Source of the DNA: Deinococcus sp. KNUC1210
GTDB lineage: Bacteria; Deinococcota; Deinococci; Deinococcales; Deinococcaceae
DNA: 64,000 nucleotides
Assembly (NCBI RefSeq): GCF_022344005.1
Contig: NZ_CP092190.1
Location: 2,495,001 to 2,559,000 of the forward strand
Direction of reading: 5' to 3'
Shown here: positions 1-11,155 of the stretch, piece by piece
How the letters are laid out: the number at the start of each line of letters is the position of its first letter
How positions within the stretch are numbered: the stretch's first letter is position 1
Translations under genes and position numbers: made by a program
The notes under the pieces: generated by a model
Databases searched by the model: none
Told to the model about the DNA's origin: nothing
What the model saw: the letters and a program-made list of their open reading frames with translations, nothing else

Positions 1-2
1 AT

Positions 3-437
3 GCCTTCGAGCGGTATCAGCCAGCCCTTTTCGAGGCAATGCAGGCGGCGACGCTCCAGCGGGGCGGTGTTCGCGTAGCGTACCCTGCTCTTCAGAAGAT
101 CAGTGTCGATTACGCGATTCTCGAAAAAGCACAGAATGTCGTGGTGATTCCCGCAGAATTTGGCTGGGACGACCTTGGGGACTGGAATGCACTCGAGCGC
201 CTCCTCAGAGGCCAGGGTGAAAATGTCTCGGTTGGGCGACACGTAGGTATTGACACGGGCGGGACGATCCTCTACACCACCAACGGCGACGATCTGATCG
301 CCACCATCGGGCTGGAAGATGTAGTGGTAGTCAGAACGGCCGAGGTGACTCTGGTTGTTCGGAAGGACAGGACACAAGATATTAAAAAGGTTGTTCAACA
401 ACTGAAGGAAAGTGCAGATCTGGAACGTTTTATATAG
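3..437 (+). CDS. Mannose-1-phosphate guanylyltransferase, C-terminal part (5' truncated by window edge)
   Basis: The frame is open from base 3 and ends at 437, so only the C-terminal 144 residues are visible. The motif [12 protein letters not shown] matches the FGWxDxGxWxAL segment of GDP-mannose pyrophosphorylases, which make GDP-mannose from mannose-1-phosphate and GTP. A beta-helix-like tail follows ([27 protein letters not shown] split over two strands), with a final [11 protein letters not shown] helix. The gene lies directly before the polysaccharide export/kinase gene, which fits supply of GDP-mannose to the two GT4 transferases downstream. It lacks the C-terminal isomerase domain of bifunctional ManC, since the protein ends soon after the beta-helix. 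Confidence in the family is high; the N-terminus is outside the window. Confidence 0.85.
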   Translation, partial: AFERYQPALFEAMQAATLQRGGVRVAYPALQKISVDYAILEKAQNVVVIPAEFGWDDLGDWNALERLLRGQGENVSVGRHVGIDTGGTILYTTNGDDLIATIGLEDVVVVRTAEVTLVVRKDRTQDIKKVVQQLKESADLERFI

Positions 438-511
438 CGTCGGTTGTTTCGTTTATATAGAATGTGTTTTTTATAAATCGATATCTACAAAAACGGAAGA
501 TAGGAGAAAAC

Positions 512-2133
512 GTGGAAGATAGGACGGTACAGGAAATTGATCTGAGTACCATTTGGGCGGGTATTCGCAGGCGAATTGGTTGGATACTGGGCTTGAGTTT
601 ACTGTTTACGTTAATAGTTTTTCTCTGGTCGCGTACCCAACCGACAGTCTACGAAGCCAGTGCGAGCTTAATCGCTTCGAACACTCAGGGCCAGGATGGC
701 GTTGTAGGTACGGCACTTATAAAGGCTCCACCCCTTCCAGAGGGTGCTGTAGGCCAAGCACTGCAAAGTACTTTGGTCCTGGGTTCACTGTTGCAGTCAA
801 TAAAGACTGATCCTATTTTTACATCGGCTCAGCAAGTTTTTATTACTAACCATCTCACTAAAGAACTTCGTGAGCAGAAGCTCAGCACGATCAAAATTTC
901 TTCACAACTAGATCTTAACGGTAATGGTATTTACACATTAACCGCACAGGCTAGTTCTGCAAAAGCAGCTCAGCGTCTAGCAGATTTAGCGAGTACTGCC
1001 CTGCTTAATTGGGATGCTGGAAGAGCACTTCAGAATATCACTAAGGCTCAAGTAGGTTTTCGCTCCCAGTTGTCTCAAATTGAGCGTCAGTTGGCAGCAG
1101 GTGGACAGACAGCAGTAGAACGTCAGACGCTTATTACCCGTCGAGTTACCACTCAGGATAATTTGGCTCAGGTTACAATCCTTCAAAACTCAGCGGTCGG
1201 GGTGCTTACTTTACTATCTGGGGCTGTTGAACCTCTTAATGCTGTTGCTCCAAAACCCGTTAGAAACGCAGTCCTGAGTGGGTTACTTGTACTGTTGCTC
1301 GGGATGGGTCTTGCAGCCCTACTGACTGTGAGTGACCGTACTATTCGCAGTGAAGACGACCTATTGGCACTCAACATGCCTACATTGGGGGTGTTGCCCC
1401 GTTTGAGAAAAAGAGACATTGTTTTCAATGGTATTGTGCGTGCTGCAAGACAGGCAGGTCTTTATGAAGCGATCGGATTTTTGCGTGTAAATCTCATGAC
1501 GCTTTTCCAAAACCAGGCTCATCCTATTTTAATGATAGCTAGTACTGTCCCAGGTGAAGGCAAAAGCAGTTTGACAGCTACATTGGCAGACGGTTTTGCT
1601 AGTAGTGGAAGACGTGTCCTGATTATTGATGCAGATCTGCGTCGTGGTACTCAAAGTGCGGTGTGGGAAAAATTCAGTAATGAAGGTCAATGGCATCAAC
1701 TTAGTGGTAAGGGGGGGGGCGGACAACCCAAGAAGCATTCAGAGATCCTGTAAACGTTCAGGTTTTTAAAGCTGAAGAAAATGTTGATGTGTTGCCGGCA
1801 GGACCAAGCATGCAGGATAGTCTGACGCTTTGGAATCAGTCTGATATAGGAGCTGCACTTCAACTCTGGCGGCAGCAATATGACATCATCCTGATTGATA
1901 GCGCACCACTGTTGGCCTTAGCAGATGGTTTGGTCGTTGGTGTTCACGTTGACGGTGTAGTAATGGTTGCGGAGCAAGGGAAGACCAGTACACAGGCGAT
2001 CAAGGCAGCAATTAGGCGTGCTGAGCGAGCGGGCCTCAAGTTGCTTGGGTTTGTTATTAACAAAGCAGAAAGCCAAAGGGAAACGGGGTACAGTTATGAC
2101 TATAGTCCGAGGAAGGCCTTGGAGTCAGTGTGA
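512..2133 (+). CDS. Wzz/BY-kinase (Wzc-type) polysaccharide co-polymerase, frame broken at a G9 tract
   Basis: The start is taken as GTG 512, because AGGAG sits five bases upstream; an ATG at 464 is in frame but has no ribosome binding site. Residues about 1-290 form a Wzz domain with two membrane segments (near residues 25-45 and 255-275). The kinase part has Walker A (PGEGKSS), Walker A' (LIIDADLRR), Walker B ([10 protein letters not shown]) and a C-terminal tyrosine cluster (GYSYDYSP). The reading frame breaks at nine Gs (1711-1719): frame 2 ends at 1753, while frame 1 resumes with [12 protein letters not shown] and runs to 2133. One more G would give a 540-residue protein of normal length. 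The kinase controls Wzx/Wzy-type chain length. As written, the kinase lacks Walker B and the Tyr tail. Confidence 0.82.
1711..1719 (+). repeat. Poly-G tract (G9) inside the BY-kinase gene
   Basis: Nine consecutive Gs preceded by AA and followed by C. It is the exact point where the kinase frame must shift by -1 to remain open. It is either a one-base undercall or a contingency (phase-variation) tract. Confidence 0.9.
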
Positions 2134-3572
2134 GTGTTGAAGCACCCCGTCAGTCTGTAAGTGCAGTACGGCCTATTCGACACGTAGCTTTCGGAACTTG
2201 GGTATTGCCCCAGGGATTAGCACTTATTGGAGGTGATATTCTCAGTGGCACTATTGTTCATCTCATCGTAAACTTTTTTCTATTTCGTTTTGACCTGATA
2301 ACAATTAATTGGAAAGCGACAGTGGCATGGTTACTCTTGTGGTTGTTATGGAGGGCGTACCAGGGTCTTTATCCTGGTTATGGCCAATCTCCACAAAACG
2401 AATTAAGACGTCACACTGTTAGTACTTTTCAAGTGGCTCTTGCGCAGCTGGCAGCAGCCATTGCGTTTCAGCGTTTTACCGTAAGTACACCTGGAGTGCT
2501 TCTTGAATGGTTCCTTATCTTGATTATTGGCTTGCCAATCCGTTATGGCATTCGTGCTGCTCTTATTCGCTTTAAAATTTATGGACGACCTGTGAGCATG
2601 ATCGGTGCCGGTGAGATAGCTAGGGTTGCTATACAGCACCTCGTTCGGCATCCTTCGTACGGACTGCGCCCTATTGCTGCTTACGATGACAATGCGTCTC
2701 TGCATTTTTCCAGCATTGAAGGTGTACCGGTATTAGGTAATATATCACTTGCTTTGAGTCAACCTAGAACGGAGCAGGCTATTATCGGCATCCCAAGTGC
2801 CCGTGCAGAGATGCAGCAGCAACTCATCAACAGTGTGTATGCGGTTTATTCTATTACTTGGGCAGTGCCCGATTTAATGGGTGTGCCTAATCAGGCTATG
2901 CAACCGCATAACATTGGTGCACTTGCAAGTCTAGAAATCAAAAACAACTTGCGAAGTCTGCGAGCGCGGTTGATAAAGAGAGGAATTGATCTATTAGCTG
3001 CCTTGATAGGCGGTCTATTGATCTTTCCTATTTTAATCCTCGTGGCTATTGCTATCCGCTTAGATAGCCCAGGGCCAGTGGTTTACCGAGCACGACGCGT
3101 AGGGCGTGATGGCAAAGCCTTCGATTGCTTTAAATTTCGGAGTATGCACAGCGATGCGGAAGCTAAACTTAAACAACTTCTAGATAGTGATCCATCCTTA
3201 AGAAAGGAATTTGAAGCCACACATAAACTGAAGATTGATCCCCGCGTGACACGAGTGGGTAATTTACTCCGTAAAACTAGTCTTGATGAATTGCCTCAGT
3301 TGGGAAATGTTATTCTGGGTACTATGAGTCTTGTAGGACCGCGCCCTATTGTTCAAGCTGAAATCGTTAAATATGGCCATATCTACAGCGCTTACAAACA
3401 AGTAAGACCAGGAATGACTGGTTATTGGCAAGCTAACGGTAGAAGCGACACTAGTTATGAAGAACGCGTAGCAATGGATAATTTCTATGTCACCAATTGG
3501 ACACCCTGGCTTGATCTGGTTATTTTATTACAGACGGTGAAGGTAGTGCTAATGGGAAAAGGCGCGTACTAG
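2130..3572 (+). CDS. Undecaprenyl-phosphate phosphosugar transferase (WbaP type)
   Basis: This 480-residue polyprenyl glycosylphosphotransferase starts at GTG 2130, overlapping the kinase stop (GTGA), which suggests translational coupling. The N-terminal half has several membrane helices and a CoA-binding-like Rossmann segment ([15 protein letters not shown]). The C-terminal catalytic domain starts near residue 285 with [10 protein letters not shown] and a membrane re-entrant helix, then [20 protein letters not shown], the DELPQL motif and SLVGPRPI, all hallmarks of the bacterial sugar transferase family. It would transfer hexose-1-phosphate to undecaprenyl phosphate and so initiate repeat-unit synthesis. 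Which sugar (galactose or glucose) cannot be told from sequence alone. Confidence 0.9.
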   Translation: MSVEAPRQSVSAVRPIRHVAFGTWVLPQGLALIGGDILSGTIVHLIVNFFLFRFDLITINWKATVAWLLLWLLWRAYQGLYPGYGQSPQNELRRHTVSTFQVALAQLAAAIAFQRFTVSTPGVLLEWFLILIIGLPIRYGIRAALIRFKIYGRPVSMIGAGEIARVAIQHLVRHPSYGLRPIAAYDDNASLHFSSIEGVPVLGNISLALSQPRTEQAIIGIPSARAEMQQQLINSVYAVYSITWAVPDLMGVPNQAMQPHNIGALASLEIKNNLRSLRARLIKRGIDLLAALIGGLLIFPILILVAIAIRLDSPGPVVYRARRVGRDGKAFDCFKFRSMHSDAEAKLKQLLDSDPSLRKEFEATHKLKIDPRVTRVGNLLRKTSLDELPQLGNVILGTMSLVGPRPIVQAEIVKYGHIYSAYKQVRPGMTGYWQANGRSDTSYEERVAMDNFYVTNWTPWLDLVILLQTVKVVLMGKGAY

Positions 3573-3574
3573 AG

Positions 3575-4828
3575 TTGTTGTCCCGCGTTTTTAGCTACAT
3601 AATTTTATATGGAGCACAAGCTCTTAAAGTGTTTTCGTTTGTTTTATTGATACCTCATTTTACAAAAATATTTCCTAAAGAAGTTTGGGGTCATATTCTT
3701 TCTATACAGGCTTTATCTCTATGGCTACAGATTATTGTTGAGTATGGATTTAATATTTCCGCTACCAGAAGTATGGCCCGAGTAAAGGAAGACGATTCTA
3801 AATTATCATCGTTGGTGTCTGGCGTTGTAGGCGCAAAATTTTTTCTATCGATTTGCGTTGCAGTAATAGGTTTATTCGCTATTTTGCTTATTAATAACTT
3901 TCATAATTATGCAAATCTAGTGGTATGGGGGATTGCATTTGCTATTTCTCAGGGTTATAACCCCGTTTGGTATTTTTTGGCAAGAGGGCGATTTGGTCAA
4001 TACTCGTCGATAGATTTTTTTAGTAGACTTATGTACCTTATTCTATGTTTGGTATTTATTAATAAAGAGGACGAAGGCTATCTCATATTTGCAATTGGCG
4101 TTGTTACCGCTAGTTTGGGAAATATAATAGGATACATAATAATTAATAGACAGGTAAAACTGAGAATTCCGTCTATGAAAGACAGCATCGAGTCTCTAAA
4201 GGATGGTTTCAGTATGTTTTTCTTTGTCGGTGTAACAAGCGTTTATACGACTTTAAATCTTGTGATACTTGGAATATCGCAGACTGCTTCCATCGTCGGC
4301 GCATATGGTATATCAGACAGAGTAGTTAGAGCAGCTGGTAGTTTATTAGATCCCATTAACCGTGTCATTTTTGCTAAGCTATCTCATCTTTATCATAATG
4401 ACTTTTATGAAGGCATAAAATTTCTTAAAAAAGCAGCGCTGATTATTATATTGGCTGGATGTTTCATATTCATAGGCGGCGAGGTCTTCAGTAGCTATAT
4501 AATTCGCACTATATCGCCTACATATCCTGAGGCTTTACAGTACCTTCGTTTGTTATTCATATTCATTCCTGTATTAGCCCTTAATAATGTTATAGGCATA
4601 CATATTATGATTCCACTAGGCCTTGATAGAGAGTTTAATATTATTTTTTTGCTAGTGAGTGTCATCAGCGTCGGTGCGATGGTAATCCTAACTCCGTCGT
4701 CTGGGGCAACTGGTATGGGTATTATTACTATCGGTACAGAGGTGGCTGCATGCATTGGAATGGGATGGATGACATTTAAAAGTGGAAAACTCAAAGAGGG
4801 TTATAAAATGGTGAAGAATAATGTATAA
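3575..4828 (+). CDS. Wzx-like polysaccharide flippase
   Basis: This 417-residue, strongly hydrophobic protein starts at TTG 3575, two bases after the transferase stop. It shows roughly twelve membrane segments separated by short polar loops and the N-terminal pattern of MATE-related oligosaccharide flippases (LIPHFTKIFPKEVWGHI, then the RSMARVKED loop). Its position between the initiating transferase and the glycosyltransferases supports a role in moving lipid-linked repeat units across the membrane. Base composition is clearly AT-rich, unlike the GC-rich genes after 10 kb, which suggests acquisition. Wzx proteins diverge quickly, so the family call rests on topology and context. Confidence 0.8.
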   Translation: MLSRVFSYIILYGAQALKVFSFVLLIPHFTKIFPKEVWGHILSIQALSLWLQIIVEYGFNISATRSMARVKEDDSKLSSLVSGVVGAKFFLSICVAVIGLFAILLINNFHNYANLVVWGIAFAISQGYNPVWYFLARGRFGQYSSIDFFSRLMYLILCLVFINKEDEGYLIFAIGVVTASLGNIIGYIIINRQVKLRIPSMKDSIESLKDGFSMFFFVGVTSVYTTLNLVILGISQTASIVGAYGISDRVVRAAGSLLDPINRVIFAKLSHLYHNDFYEGIKFLKKAALIIILAGCFIFIGGEVFSSYIIRTISPTYPEALQYLRLLFIFIPVLALNNVIGIHIMIPLGLDREFNIIFLLVSVISVGAMVILTPSSGATGMGIITIGTEVAACIGMGWMTFKSGKLKEGYKMVKNNV

Positions 4829-5456
4829 AGCTTTAGAGATTTATCAAAGAGACGGTGTATTACCTCTTATTGCTGCATTGAGCGATCGTATTCACTCAGC
4901 AATTATCAGAAGGAAGTTTAATTATCCTGATGGATTTTTGATAGGGAGGGATACGGTTTGGTTGACCGGTAAGTATGCTGTCATCGGGAAAGGCCTGAGA
5001 ATTGGTAGGCGTTGTCGAATAGAAACTATTTCACGTCATAATGGACATAGCTTTAACCCAAAATTAATAATAGGAAGTAATGTCAGCATGAGTGATGATG
5101 TACATATCGCTTGTAGTACGAGTGTATCAATTGGAGATAATGTTCTGCTAGCTAGTAAGATATTTATAACTGATCATAACCATGGAGAGTATAAAAAGGA
5201 TACTTTCGGTGAATCGCTTTTGCCACCAAATGATCGCATTTTGATCTCTGAGCCTGTATATATTGACAAAAATGTTTGGATAGGCGAAATGGTAACCATC
5301 TTGCCTGGCGTAAGGATAGGAGAAGGATCCATCATAGGATCTAACTCTGTAGTGTCAAAGAGTATCCCTCGATTTTGTATAGCAGCTGGAGTGCCTGCAA
5401 AAGTTATAAAAAGGTATTCTGAAGAAACTGGAATTTGGGAGCGTGTATATGAGTAA
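4821..5456 (+). CDS. Hexapeptide-repeat acyltransferase
   Basis: This 211-residue protein overlaps the flippase end by eight bases. From about residue 50 it shows the isoleucine-rich hexapeptide pattern of left-handed beta-helix acyltransferases (IGKGLRIGRRCRIE, IGSNVSMSDDVHIA, IGEGSIIGSNSVVSKSIP) and the loop ITDHNHGEY carrying the catalytic His. The end (AAGVPAKVIKRY) is typical of the maltose/galactoside O-acetyltransferase group. In this locus it probably O-acetylates a repeat-unit sugar. The acceptor is unknown. AT-rich, like its neighbours. Confidence 0.85.
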   Translation: MYKALEIYQRDGVLPLIAALSDRIHSAIIRRKFNYPDGFLIGRDTVWLTGKYAVIGKGLRIGRRCRIETISRHNGHSFNPKLIIGSNVSMSDDVHIACSTSVSIGDNVLLASKIFITDHNHGEYKKDTFGESLLPPNDRILISEPVYIDKNVWIGEMVTILPGVRIGEGSIIGSNSVVSKSIPRFCIAAGVPAKVIKRYSEETGIWERVYE

Positions 5457-6702
5457 GAACGCAGTTGTAACCATTATATCAAAAAATTATATGCCATTCG
5501 CAATAACTTTAAGGGATTCTGTGTTATCCAGTAATGAAATAGACTTTTTTACATTTGTGATTGACGGTGATAAATCATATAAGGATACAGAAAGGTCGAA
5601 AGTTATTTCGCCTAATGAAGTAGCAATCAAGCATTTCTACCAGCGAGCACTTTACTTTGACATTACTGAATTTAATACTAGCGTAAAGCCTGACGTAATT
5701 CTTCACCTGTTCAATGAAGGATATGAATCTGTTATATATTTAGACCCAGATATAAAGGTGTATTCAAGTCTAAAAAATATATATGAGAAATTAGAAAGCG
5801 ACTGCGATTTCTTTCTCACACCTCATATTCTTGAGCCAATTAAAGATGATAAGTTTCCAAGTGAGATCGATATTCTGAAAACTGGTATTTATAACCTAGG
5901 ATTTATTGGATGTAACGTAAGGGGTAAAAATGTTATTGAGTGGTGGTCGAGTAGATTAGAAATTCTAGGATTTAACGATACTGCAAGTGGATTATTCACG
6001 GACCAGAAGTGGATAGATTTATTGCCTGCACTATCTGATAAAGTTTATATAAGTTATCACCGAGGCATGAACGCTGCGTATTGGAATCTTCACGAAAGAA
6101 GAATATCTGACGTGGGGGGCACATTATTTGCCAATGAGCATCCTTTGGTGTTCTTTCACTTTAGTGGAATCGACGTAAAAAATCCAGAAAATATATCCAA
6201 ATATCAGAATCGTTTTTCTCTTTCTTCCCGTAATGATATTAAGCCAATTTTTAAGGAATATGCGTCTGAAGTCATAAAAAATACAAACGAGCTCCATTTA
6301 GCCTACCAATATAAGTATAATTATATGTTTGATAGATACATAGTTAACGAATTGACCAGAAGGCTTTATAAAAGGTTTCTAGACATAAATCCGGAAAAAA
6401 TTGACTCAAATCCATTTACAGACACTTCGTCAGATTCTTTTATTGCGTGGTTGATCAAAAATCATTTGACTGAATTGGGATCTGCAAAACGCGCATGGGA
6501 AGAAGAAAAGGTATTACATAAAGCCGAAGATCTTTTAAAATCGACGTACAAACGTCAATTCGCTATGGTATCGAAAGTATTCCGTTTTCTAAGAAGATTT
6601 TTAGGAGAAAAAAGGTATTCTGAATTATTGAAGGTACTCACGATAATAAGCAATACACGCCGCGGTGCGATAATATATGATGAAAAACTCAGAAAAAGAT
6701 AG
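5449..6702 (+). CDS. Putative glycosyltransferase (nucleotide-diphospho-sugar fold)
   Basis: The chosen start is ATG 5449, overlapping the previous stop; GTG 5443 is also in frame. The protein has 417 residues. Its N-terminal 200 residues look like a GT-A fold: VVTIISKNYMPFAITLRDSV at the start and YLDPDIKVYSSL near residue 90, a D-P-D resembling the DxD metal/nucleotide-sugar site of family 8-like transferases. The rest has no motif I recognise, apart from a basic C-terminal region. It likely adds one sugar of the polysaccharide repeat. Exact family and donor are uncertain. Confidence 0.65.
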   Translation: MSKNAVVTIISKNYMPFAITLRDSVLSSNEIDFFTFVIDGDKSYKDTERSKVISPNEVAIKHFYQRALYFDITEFNTSVKPDVILHLFNEGYESVIYLDPDIKVYSSLKNIYEKLESDCDFFLTPHILEPIKDDKFPSEIDILKTGIYNLGFIGCNVRGKNVIEWWSSRLEILGFNDTASGLFTDQKWIDLLPALSDKVYISYHRGMNAAYWNLHERRISDVGGTLFANEHPLVFFHFSGIDVKNPENISKYQNRFSLSSRNDIKPIFKEYASEVIKNTNELHLAYQYKYNYMFDRYIVNELTRRLYKRFLDINPEKIDSNPFTDTSSDSFIAWLIKNHLTELGSAKRAWEEEKVLHKAEDLLKSTYKRQFAMVSKVFRFLRRFLGEKRYSELLKVLTIISNTRRGAIIYDEKLRKR

Positions 6703-7977
6703 ATACTTTATTTTATCCCCGTGGTTTATTGGTAGCCTTATGGGGATTGTAAGTTTAGGATTTTATCTTATACCTAATAAAATCTACTCATATTATATAC
6801 GTGAACCCGCCGACTTGTATCTTAATTATAAAGCTATGATATATATATCGCTTTCAACAATAGCATTTACTGTATTTGGGAAAATTGGTTTTAGAATTCG
6901 TAATCCTAAGGTAATATCCAACAATAAAGTCAGTGCATTTACTATAGGCAACATCACTACGGTGATTATAGTATTATTGGTTATAAATTTGCTGTACGTT
7001 ATTTATACAATTGGACCTTCTAATATACTAGCTATATATGCAAATGGGGATTCACAAAACGGCAATTACTTCAAACTTCAATTAAGTCAAGCTATATCAA
7101 ATGGGAAATTGGGATGGATAAGTGATCTATCGATTGCCTTAATAGTCTGGAGCTTTTGGACTATATTGGGTCAGAGAAATAGGATGCTATACCTTAAAAT
7201 TATCATTAGTATTCTATTATATTCTGTAAATTCTATAATATCTGTCTCGCGAGATAACATAATTTCGCTTGTTGTGATGTTGATATGTGTATATTTAGGA
7301 TATGTGATAAGAAATGGAAAACTAAATTTTCGAAAGATTTTCCTAATTGCGTCAACCTTTATCGTTTTTTTTGGTGCGACATTTTCTCTAATAGGACTTG
7401 CTCGAAGTAGTAATATCACATCCGTCTCATACGAAATCACAAAGCAATTTATGGGATACTTCCCTGCTTCTTATAATAGATTTGCATATGTTCTTGACAA
7501 TAGACTTGAATATCCAAACTCTGGTTGGGGATACTATTCCACGCAGTTTATCTGGGACGTTCCTTTCATATCTGGAGGGCTAGATATATATGGCTTTGGA
7601 AGAGACCTAGGAATTCCACTCCCTAAATCCTCTCAGGAGAATTGGCGTAATCAGTTTGTTGCGGTACAACAAAGTGGACTAAACCCTTCATATATATGGA
7701 CAACAATATTTGGATTTACCTTTAGCGATTTTGGATATTTTGGAATAATGTACTTTATAATATATGGATTTATATCGGGTATTGTTTTTAGAGAATTCAA
7801 AAGGGGGGATCTTTTGGTATTATCTTGTATCCATTTCTGTTTTCTACTATAGTAAAGTGGCCTAGCATAATTTCGTTTGCCCAAAGAGGAGTTATCATAT
7901 TCCTATTTGCATGGATAATTATTAAGATTCTTGATAGTATTAGAATGAGGAGGCTAAGTGCGCCTTATATACGATGA
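6677..7977 (+). CDS. Wzy-like polysaccharide polymerase, frame broken at a G6 run
   Basis: A multi-span membrane protein overlapping the preceding glycosyltransferase by 26 bases. The intact frame stops at 7852 after 391 residues. Shifting by -1 at the six Gs at 7803-7808 removes that stop and adds a further hydrophobic segment (PSIISFAQRGVIIFLFAWII) ending at TGA 7977, giving 433 residues and a normal terminal helix. The extended end overlaps the next gene's GTG 7958. About ten membrane helices and a large loop (about residues 255-345, with AYVLDNRLEYPNSGW) match oligosaccharide repeat-unit polymerases. The role as Wzy is inferred from topology and locus. The frame break is probably a missing G. 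Confidence 0.72.
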
Positions 7978-8965
7978 AAGATGGATTGGTGATCATGGCA
8001 TTGGTCGCTTCGCTCGAGAAATCAGAAATCGCCTGCCCGTTAATACAGAGGCCTTATCAGGGGAAAATCCTGTTTCTTCCAGTGGGCTACTGGAACTTGA
8101 AAGCCGACTGCTAAAAGACTCAATCTCTACGGCAGGGACCCCTACATTATTTTTCTCTCCTGGTTATGCTCCCCCGATTCTGCCGATATATAAATTCGCA
8201 TTTACAATCCATGATCTGATACATATAGACTTTCCAGAAGAATCAACAGCTTTTAAGACTCTTTATTATAAAAGAGTTGTTAGACCTGCAATAAAGCGTT
8301 CGCAAAGGGTATTTACGGTATCCGAATATTCAAAGAAAAGACTATTAGAATGGAGCGGTGTCGACGAGAACCAAATAGAAGTTGTTGGAAATGGGGTGGA
8401 TGCCGCCTTTTCTCCGAACGGTAACATTTATCAGCCTGGTTACCCATATATACTCTATGTTCGTAATGCAAAACCTCATAAGAACTCTATCGGCCTTTTA
8501 CGTGGATTTGCACAAATACTCGACAAGGACGTAAAACTTATTTTGAGCGGACTACCTGATGATGCAACTAGACACGAGGCCTTGAGATTGGGAATATATG
8601 ACCGAGTAGTCTTTGCCGGTCGCATTCCTGAGAGTGTACTACCTTCCTATTATAGAGGTGCTGCTGTAGTCACGATGCCCTCACTGTATGAAGGATTTGG
8701 TTTACCCGCCTTAGAAGGAATGGCGTCAGGTGCACCAGTTGTAGTTTCAAATACTACCTCGCTTCCTGAAGTAGTCGGCAATGCTGGAATTTTAGTTGAT
8801 CCTTATGATCCTGAGAGCATTGCGTTTGGTTTAGAGAAAGCTTTGATGGACACGGAATTACGTCAACGGTTAATTAGACTAGGTATAGAGCGAGCTGCCT
8901 TATTTAATTGGGATTTAGTGGCTGATAAGGTAATCCGCACACTCAACTTGGAAAATGATGAATAA
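7958..8965 (+). CDS. GT4-family glycosyltransferase
   Basis: This 335-residue GT-B transferase starts at GTG 7958. The N-terminal half carries [15 protein letters not shown] and [17 protein letters not shown], and the C-terminal half has [10 protein letters not shown] and the family 4 donor-site pattern [19 protein letters not shown] followed by [13 protein letters not shown]. These are the E-x7-E motif and the sugar-nucleotide loop of retaining GT4 enzymes. It is likely a mannosyl- or rhamnosyltransferase acting on the cytoplasmic lipid-linked repeat. It overlaps the next gene by eleven bases. Confidence 0.87.
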   Translation: MRLIYDERWIGDHGIGRFAREIRNRLPVNTEALSGENPVSSSGLLELESRLLKDSISTAGTPTLFFSPGYAPPILPIYKFAFTIHDLIHIDFPEESTAFKTLYYKRVVRPAIKRSQRVFTVSEYSKKRLLEWSGVDENQIEVVGNGVDAAFSPNGNIYQPGYPYILYVRNAKPHKNSIGLLRGFAQILDKDVKLILSGLPDDATRHEALRLGIYDRVVFAGRIPESVLPSYYRGAAVVTMPSLYEGFGLPALEGMASGAPVVVSNTTSLPEVVGNAGILVDPYDPESIAFGLEKALMDTELRQRLIRLGIERAALFNWDLVADKVIRTLNLENDE

Positions 8966-10118
8966 AACAGCGTATATACAAGATTGGCTGGCTGGAGGTT
9001 TCGCGGGTAGCGAAAAAGTTTTGGCGGAAATGATGACGACCCGACGCGCTCCTATATATACTATGGTATATAAATCGGAAGATTTTCGGGGAACTCCTCT
9101 GGAGAGCGCCAAAGTCTACACCAGTAACATACAAAAATGGCCGAAAGGCATAAGTAATTATCGGAATTATCTACCATTTATGCCGTACATGATTGAACAA
9201 TTTGACCTAACTGAATATGATACTATCATATCGAGCAGCCATGCTGTCGCAAAGGGTGTTCTTGTGGGTGCTGGTCAACTGCACATTAGTTATATACACT
9301 CGCCTATCCGCTACGCCTGGGATTTATACCAGCAATACTTACGTGAGGCGAATCTAACGAGTGGCATCAAAGCAGTACTTGCAAAGATTGTTCTACATTA
9401 CATTCGGTTATGGGACCATAGTACAGCCAATCGGGTCGATGTTTTCTTGGCAAATAGCCAATATGTAGCGACGCGCATATGGCGTACTTATCGTCGCCCT
9501 GCAAAAGTTTTATACCCACCTGTAGACGTAGATAGATTTGATTCTGCTCGCCCACGTGAAGATTTCTATCTAACGATGAGTCGTTTTGTTCCGTATAAAA
9601 AAATAGATTTGATCGTTGAGGCCTTTACAAAATCCGGGAAGCCACTTGTTGTCATCGGTGGTGGGCCAGACTTTGAGAAGGTCAAATCCCTTGCAGGGAG
9701 CAATGTGCACTTGTTGGGTCGCTTGCCAGATGCTGAGGTCGCAGATTATATGGCGCGCTGTAAGGCGTTCGTTTTTGCGGCCGATGAAGATTTTGGGATT
9801 ATACCTGTCGAAGCACAGGCGGCCGGGGCCCCTGTGATTGCTTACGGCAAGGGTGGAAATCTTGAAACAGTGGTTGCTGATGTCACAGGTGTATTTTTTG
9901 GACAACAGAATGTCGAAAGCCTGGAGCGTGCCGTTCAGATTTTTGAGTCCAAAGCCCATACATTCAATGCCGCAACAATTCGCCAGCATGCAGAGCAGTT
10001 CCGGCCTGAACGCTTTCGCGCACAATTTGAAGCAATCTTGAACACCGCAGAAGAAGCCAAACGTCAGGGCGCTGATCCGGAACATGCCGTAATGAGTCTA
10101 AAATTGGAGCAGCTATGA
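8955..10118 (+). CDS. GT4-family glycosyltransferase (WbaZ-like)
   Basis: A 387-residue GT-B enzyme with tandem ATG codons at 8955 and 8958. The segment [17 protein letters not shown] near residue 115 is typical of WbaZ-like mannosyltransferases. The donor site has [18 protein letters not shown] followed by PVIAYGKGG near residue 275. It may use the GDP-mannose made by the enzyme at the window start. Base composition rises toward the GC-rich norm across this gene, so it marks the right-hand edge of the AT-rich block. Its stop overlaps the rmlB start (ATGA). Confidence 0.87.
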   Translation: MMNKTAYIQDWLAGGFAGSEKVLAEMMTTRRAPIYTMVYKSEDFRGTPLESAKVYTSNIQKWPKGISNYRNYLPFMPYMIEQFDLTEYDTIISSSHAVAKGVLVGAGQLHISYIHSPIRYAWDLYQQYLREANLTSGIKAVLAKIVLHYIRLWDHSTANRVDVFLANSQYVATRIWRTYRRPAKVLYPPVDVDRFDSARPREDFYLTMSRFVPYKKIDLIVEAFTKSGKPLVVIGGGPDFEKVKSLAGSNVHLLGRLPDAEVADYMARCKAFVFAADEDFGIIPVEAQAAGAPVIAYGKGGNLETVVADVTGVFFGQQNVESLERAVQIFESKAHTFNAATIRQHAEQFRPERFRAQFEAILNTAEEAKRQGADPEHAVMSLKLEQL

Positions 10119-11155
10119 CAACCTCTACTCCCAAAAATCTACTTGTAACTGGCGGCTGTGGCTTTATCGGCAGCAATTTTGTGCGCTACTGGCTGGCGCA
10201 GCACACAGATAGCAATGTCGTGGTCTTTGACAAGCTGACCTATGCAGGCCGCAAAGAGAACCTCCACGATTTGTGGGAGAGCCCTCTCCTCAGTCTGGTG
10301 GTCGGGGATATCGGAGATATGGATGCAGTCCGGGCGGCCTGCCAGAACAACAACATTGACCTGATCGTCAATTTCGCTGCCGAGACGCACGTCGATCAGA
10401 GCATTCTGGGACCGTTGGTCTTCACCGATACCAATGTGCGCGGTACTCACGTGCTGCTGGAAGTAGCCCGTGAGTTGGGCATTCGGCTCCATCACATCAG
10501 TACGGACGAGGTATACGGTCATATCAAAGACGACCATCAGAGCGTCGAAACCGATGAACTCGCGCCGCGTAGCCCTTATGCCGCTAGCAAGGCTGCCGCC
10601 GATCAGCTCGTGCAGGCGTATGCCATCACCTATGGCATTCCAGTGACCATTACACGCGGCGCAAACAACGTTGGGCCGTACCAGTATCCAGAAAAGGCAG
10701 TACCCCTGTTCAGCACCAATGCCATCCTGGGCGAACCGCTCCCTGTCTACGGCGACGGAATGCAGATGCGCGACTATGCACACGTCTATGATCACTGTAC
10801 CGGCATCGAAACGGTGCTCCTCAAGGGTGAGATCGGACAGGTCTATAACGTCGGTACAGGCCGCGAGATGACCAATCTCGAAATGGTGGATATCGTGCTG
10901 GATGCACTGGGCAAGGATCATAGTCTGGTCAAGCACGTGACTGACCGCCCCGGACATGACCGCCGGTACAGCATGAACGTGGATAAATTGAAAGCTCTCG
11001 GATGGGAGCCGAAATACGATCCCAAGCAGGCGGTGGCAGAGGCCGCCAGATGGTACGCCGAGAACCGGTGGTGGTGGGAGCCGATTCGCAGCGGCGAGTT
11101 CCGCGAGTATTACAACAAGCAGTACGCCGAGCGCCTGGCTGGGGCCACCAAGTGA
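10115..11155 (+). CDS. rmlB: dTDP-glucose 4,6-dehydratase
   Basis: This 346-residue extended short-chain dehydrogenase has the NAD-binding [15 protein letters not shown] at residues 10-25, [18 protein letters not shown], and the catalytic YAASKAAAD (YxxxK) near residue 157. It converts dTDP-glucose to dTDP-4-keto-6-deoxyglucose, the second step to dTDP-L-rhamnose. It starts at ATG 10115 within the ATGA overlap with the upstream transferase. It is followed by rmlA and rmlC in one operon. Confidence 0.95.
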   Translation: MTTSTPKNLLVTGGCGFIGSNFVRYWLAQHTDSNVVVFDKLTYAGRKENLHDLWESPLLSLVVGDIGDMDAVRAACQNNNIDLIVNFAAETHVDQSILGPLVFTDTNVRGTHVLLEVARELGIRLHHISTDEVYGHIKDDHQSVETDELAPRSPYAASKAAADQLVQAYAITYGIPVTITRGANNVGPYQYPEKAVPLFSTNAILGEPLPVYGDGMQMRDYAHVYDHCTGIETVLLKGEIGQVYNVGTGREMTNLEMVDIVLDALGKDHSLVKHVTDRPGHDRRYSMNVDKLKALGWEPKYDPKQAVAEAARWYAENRWWWEPIRSGEFREYYNKQYAERLAGATK

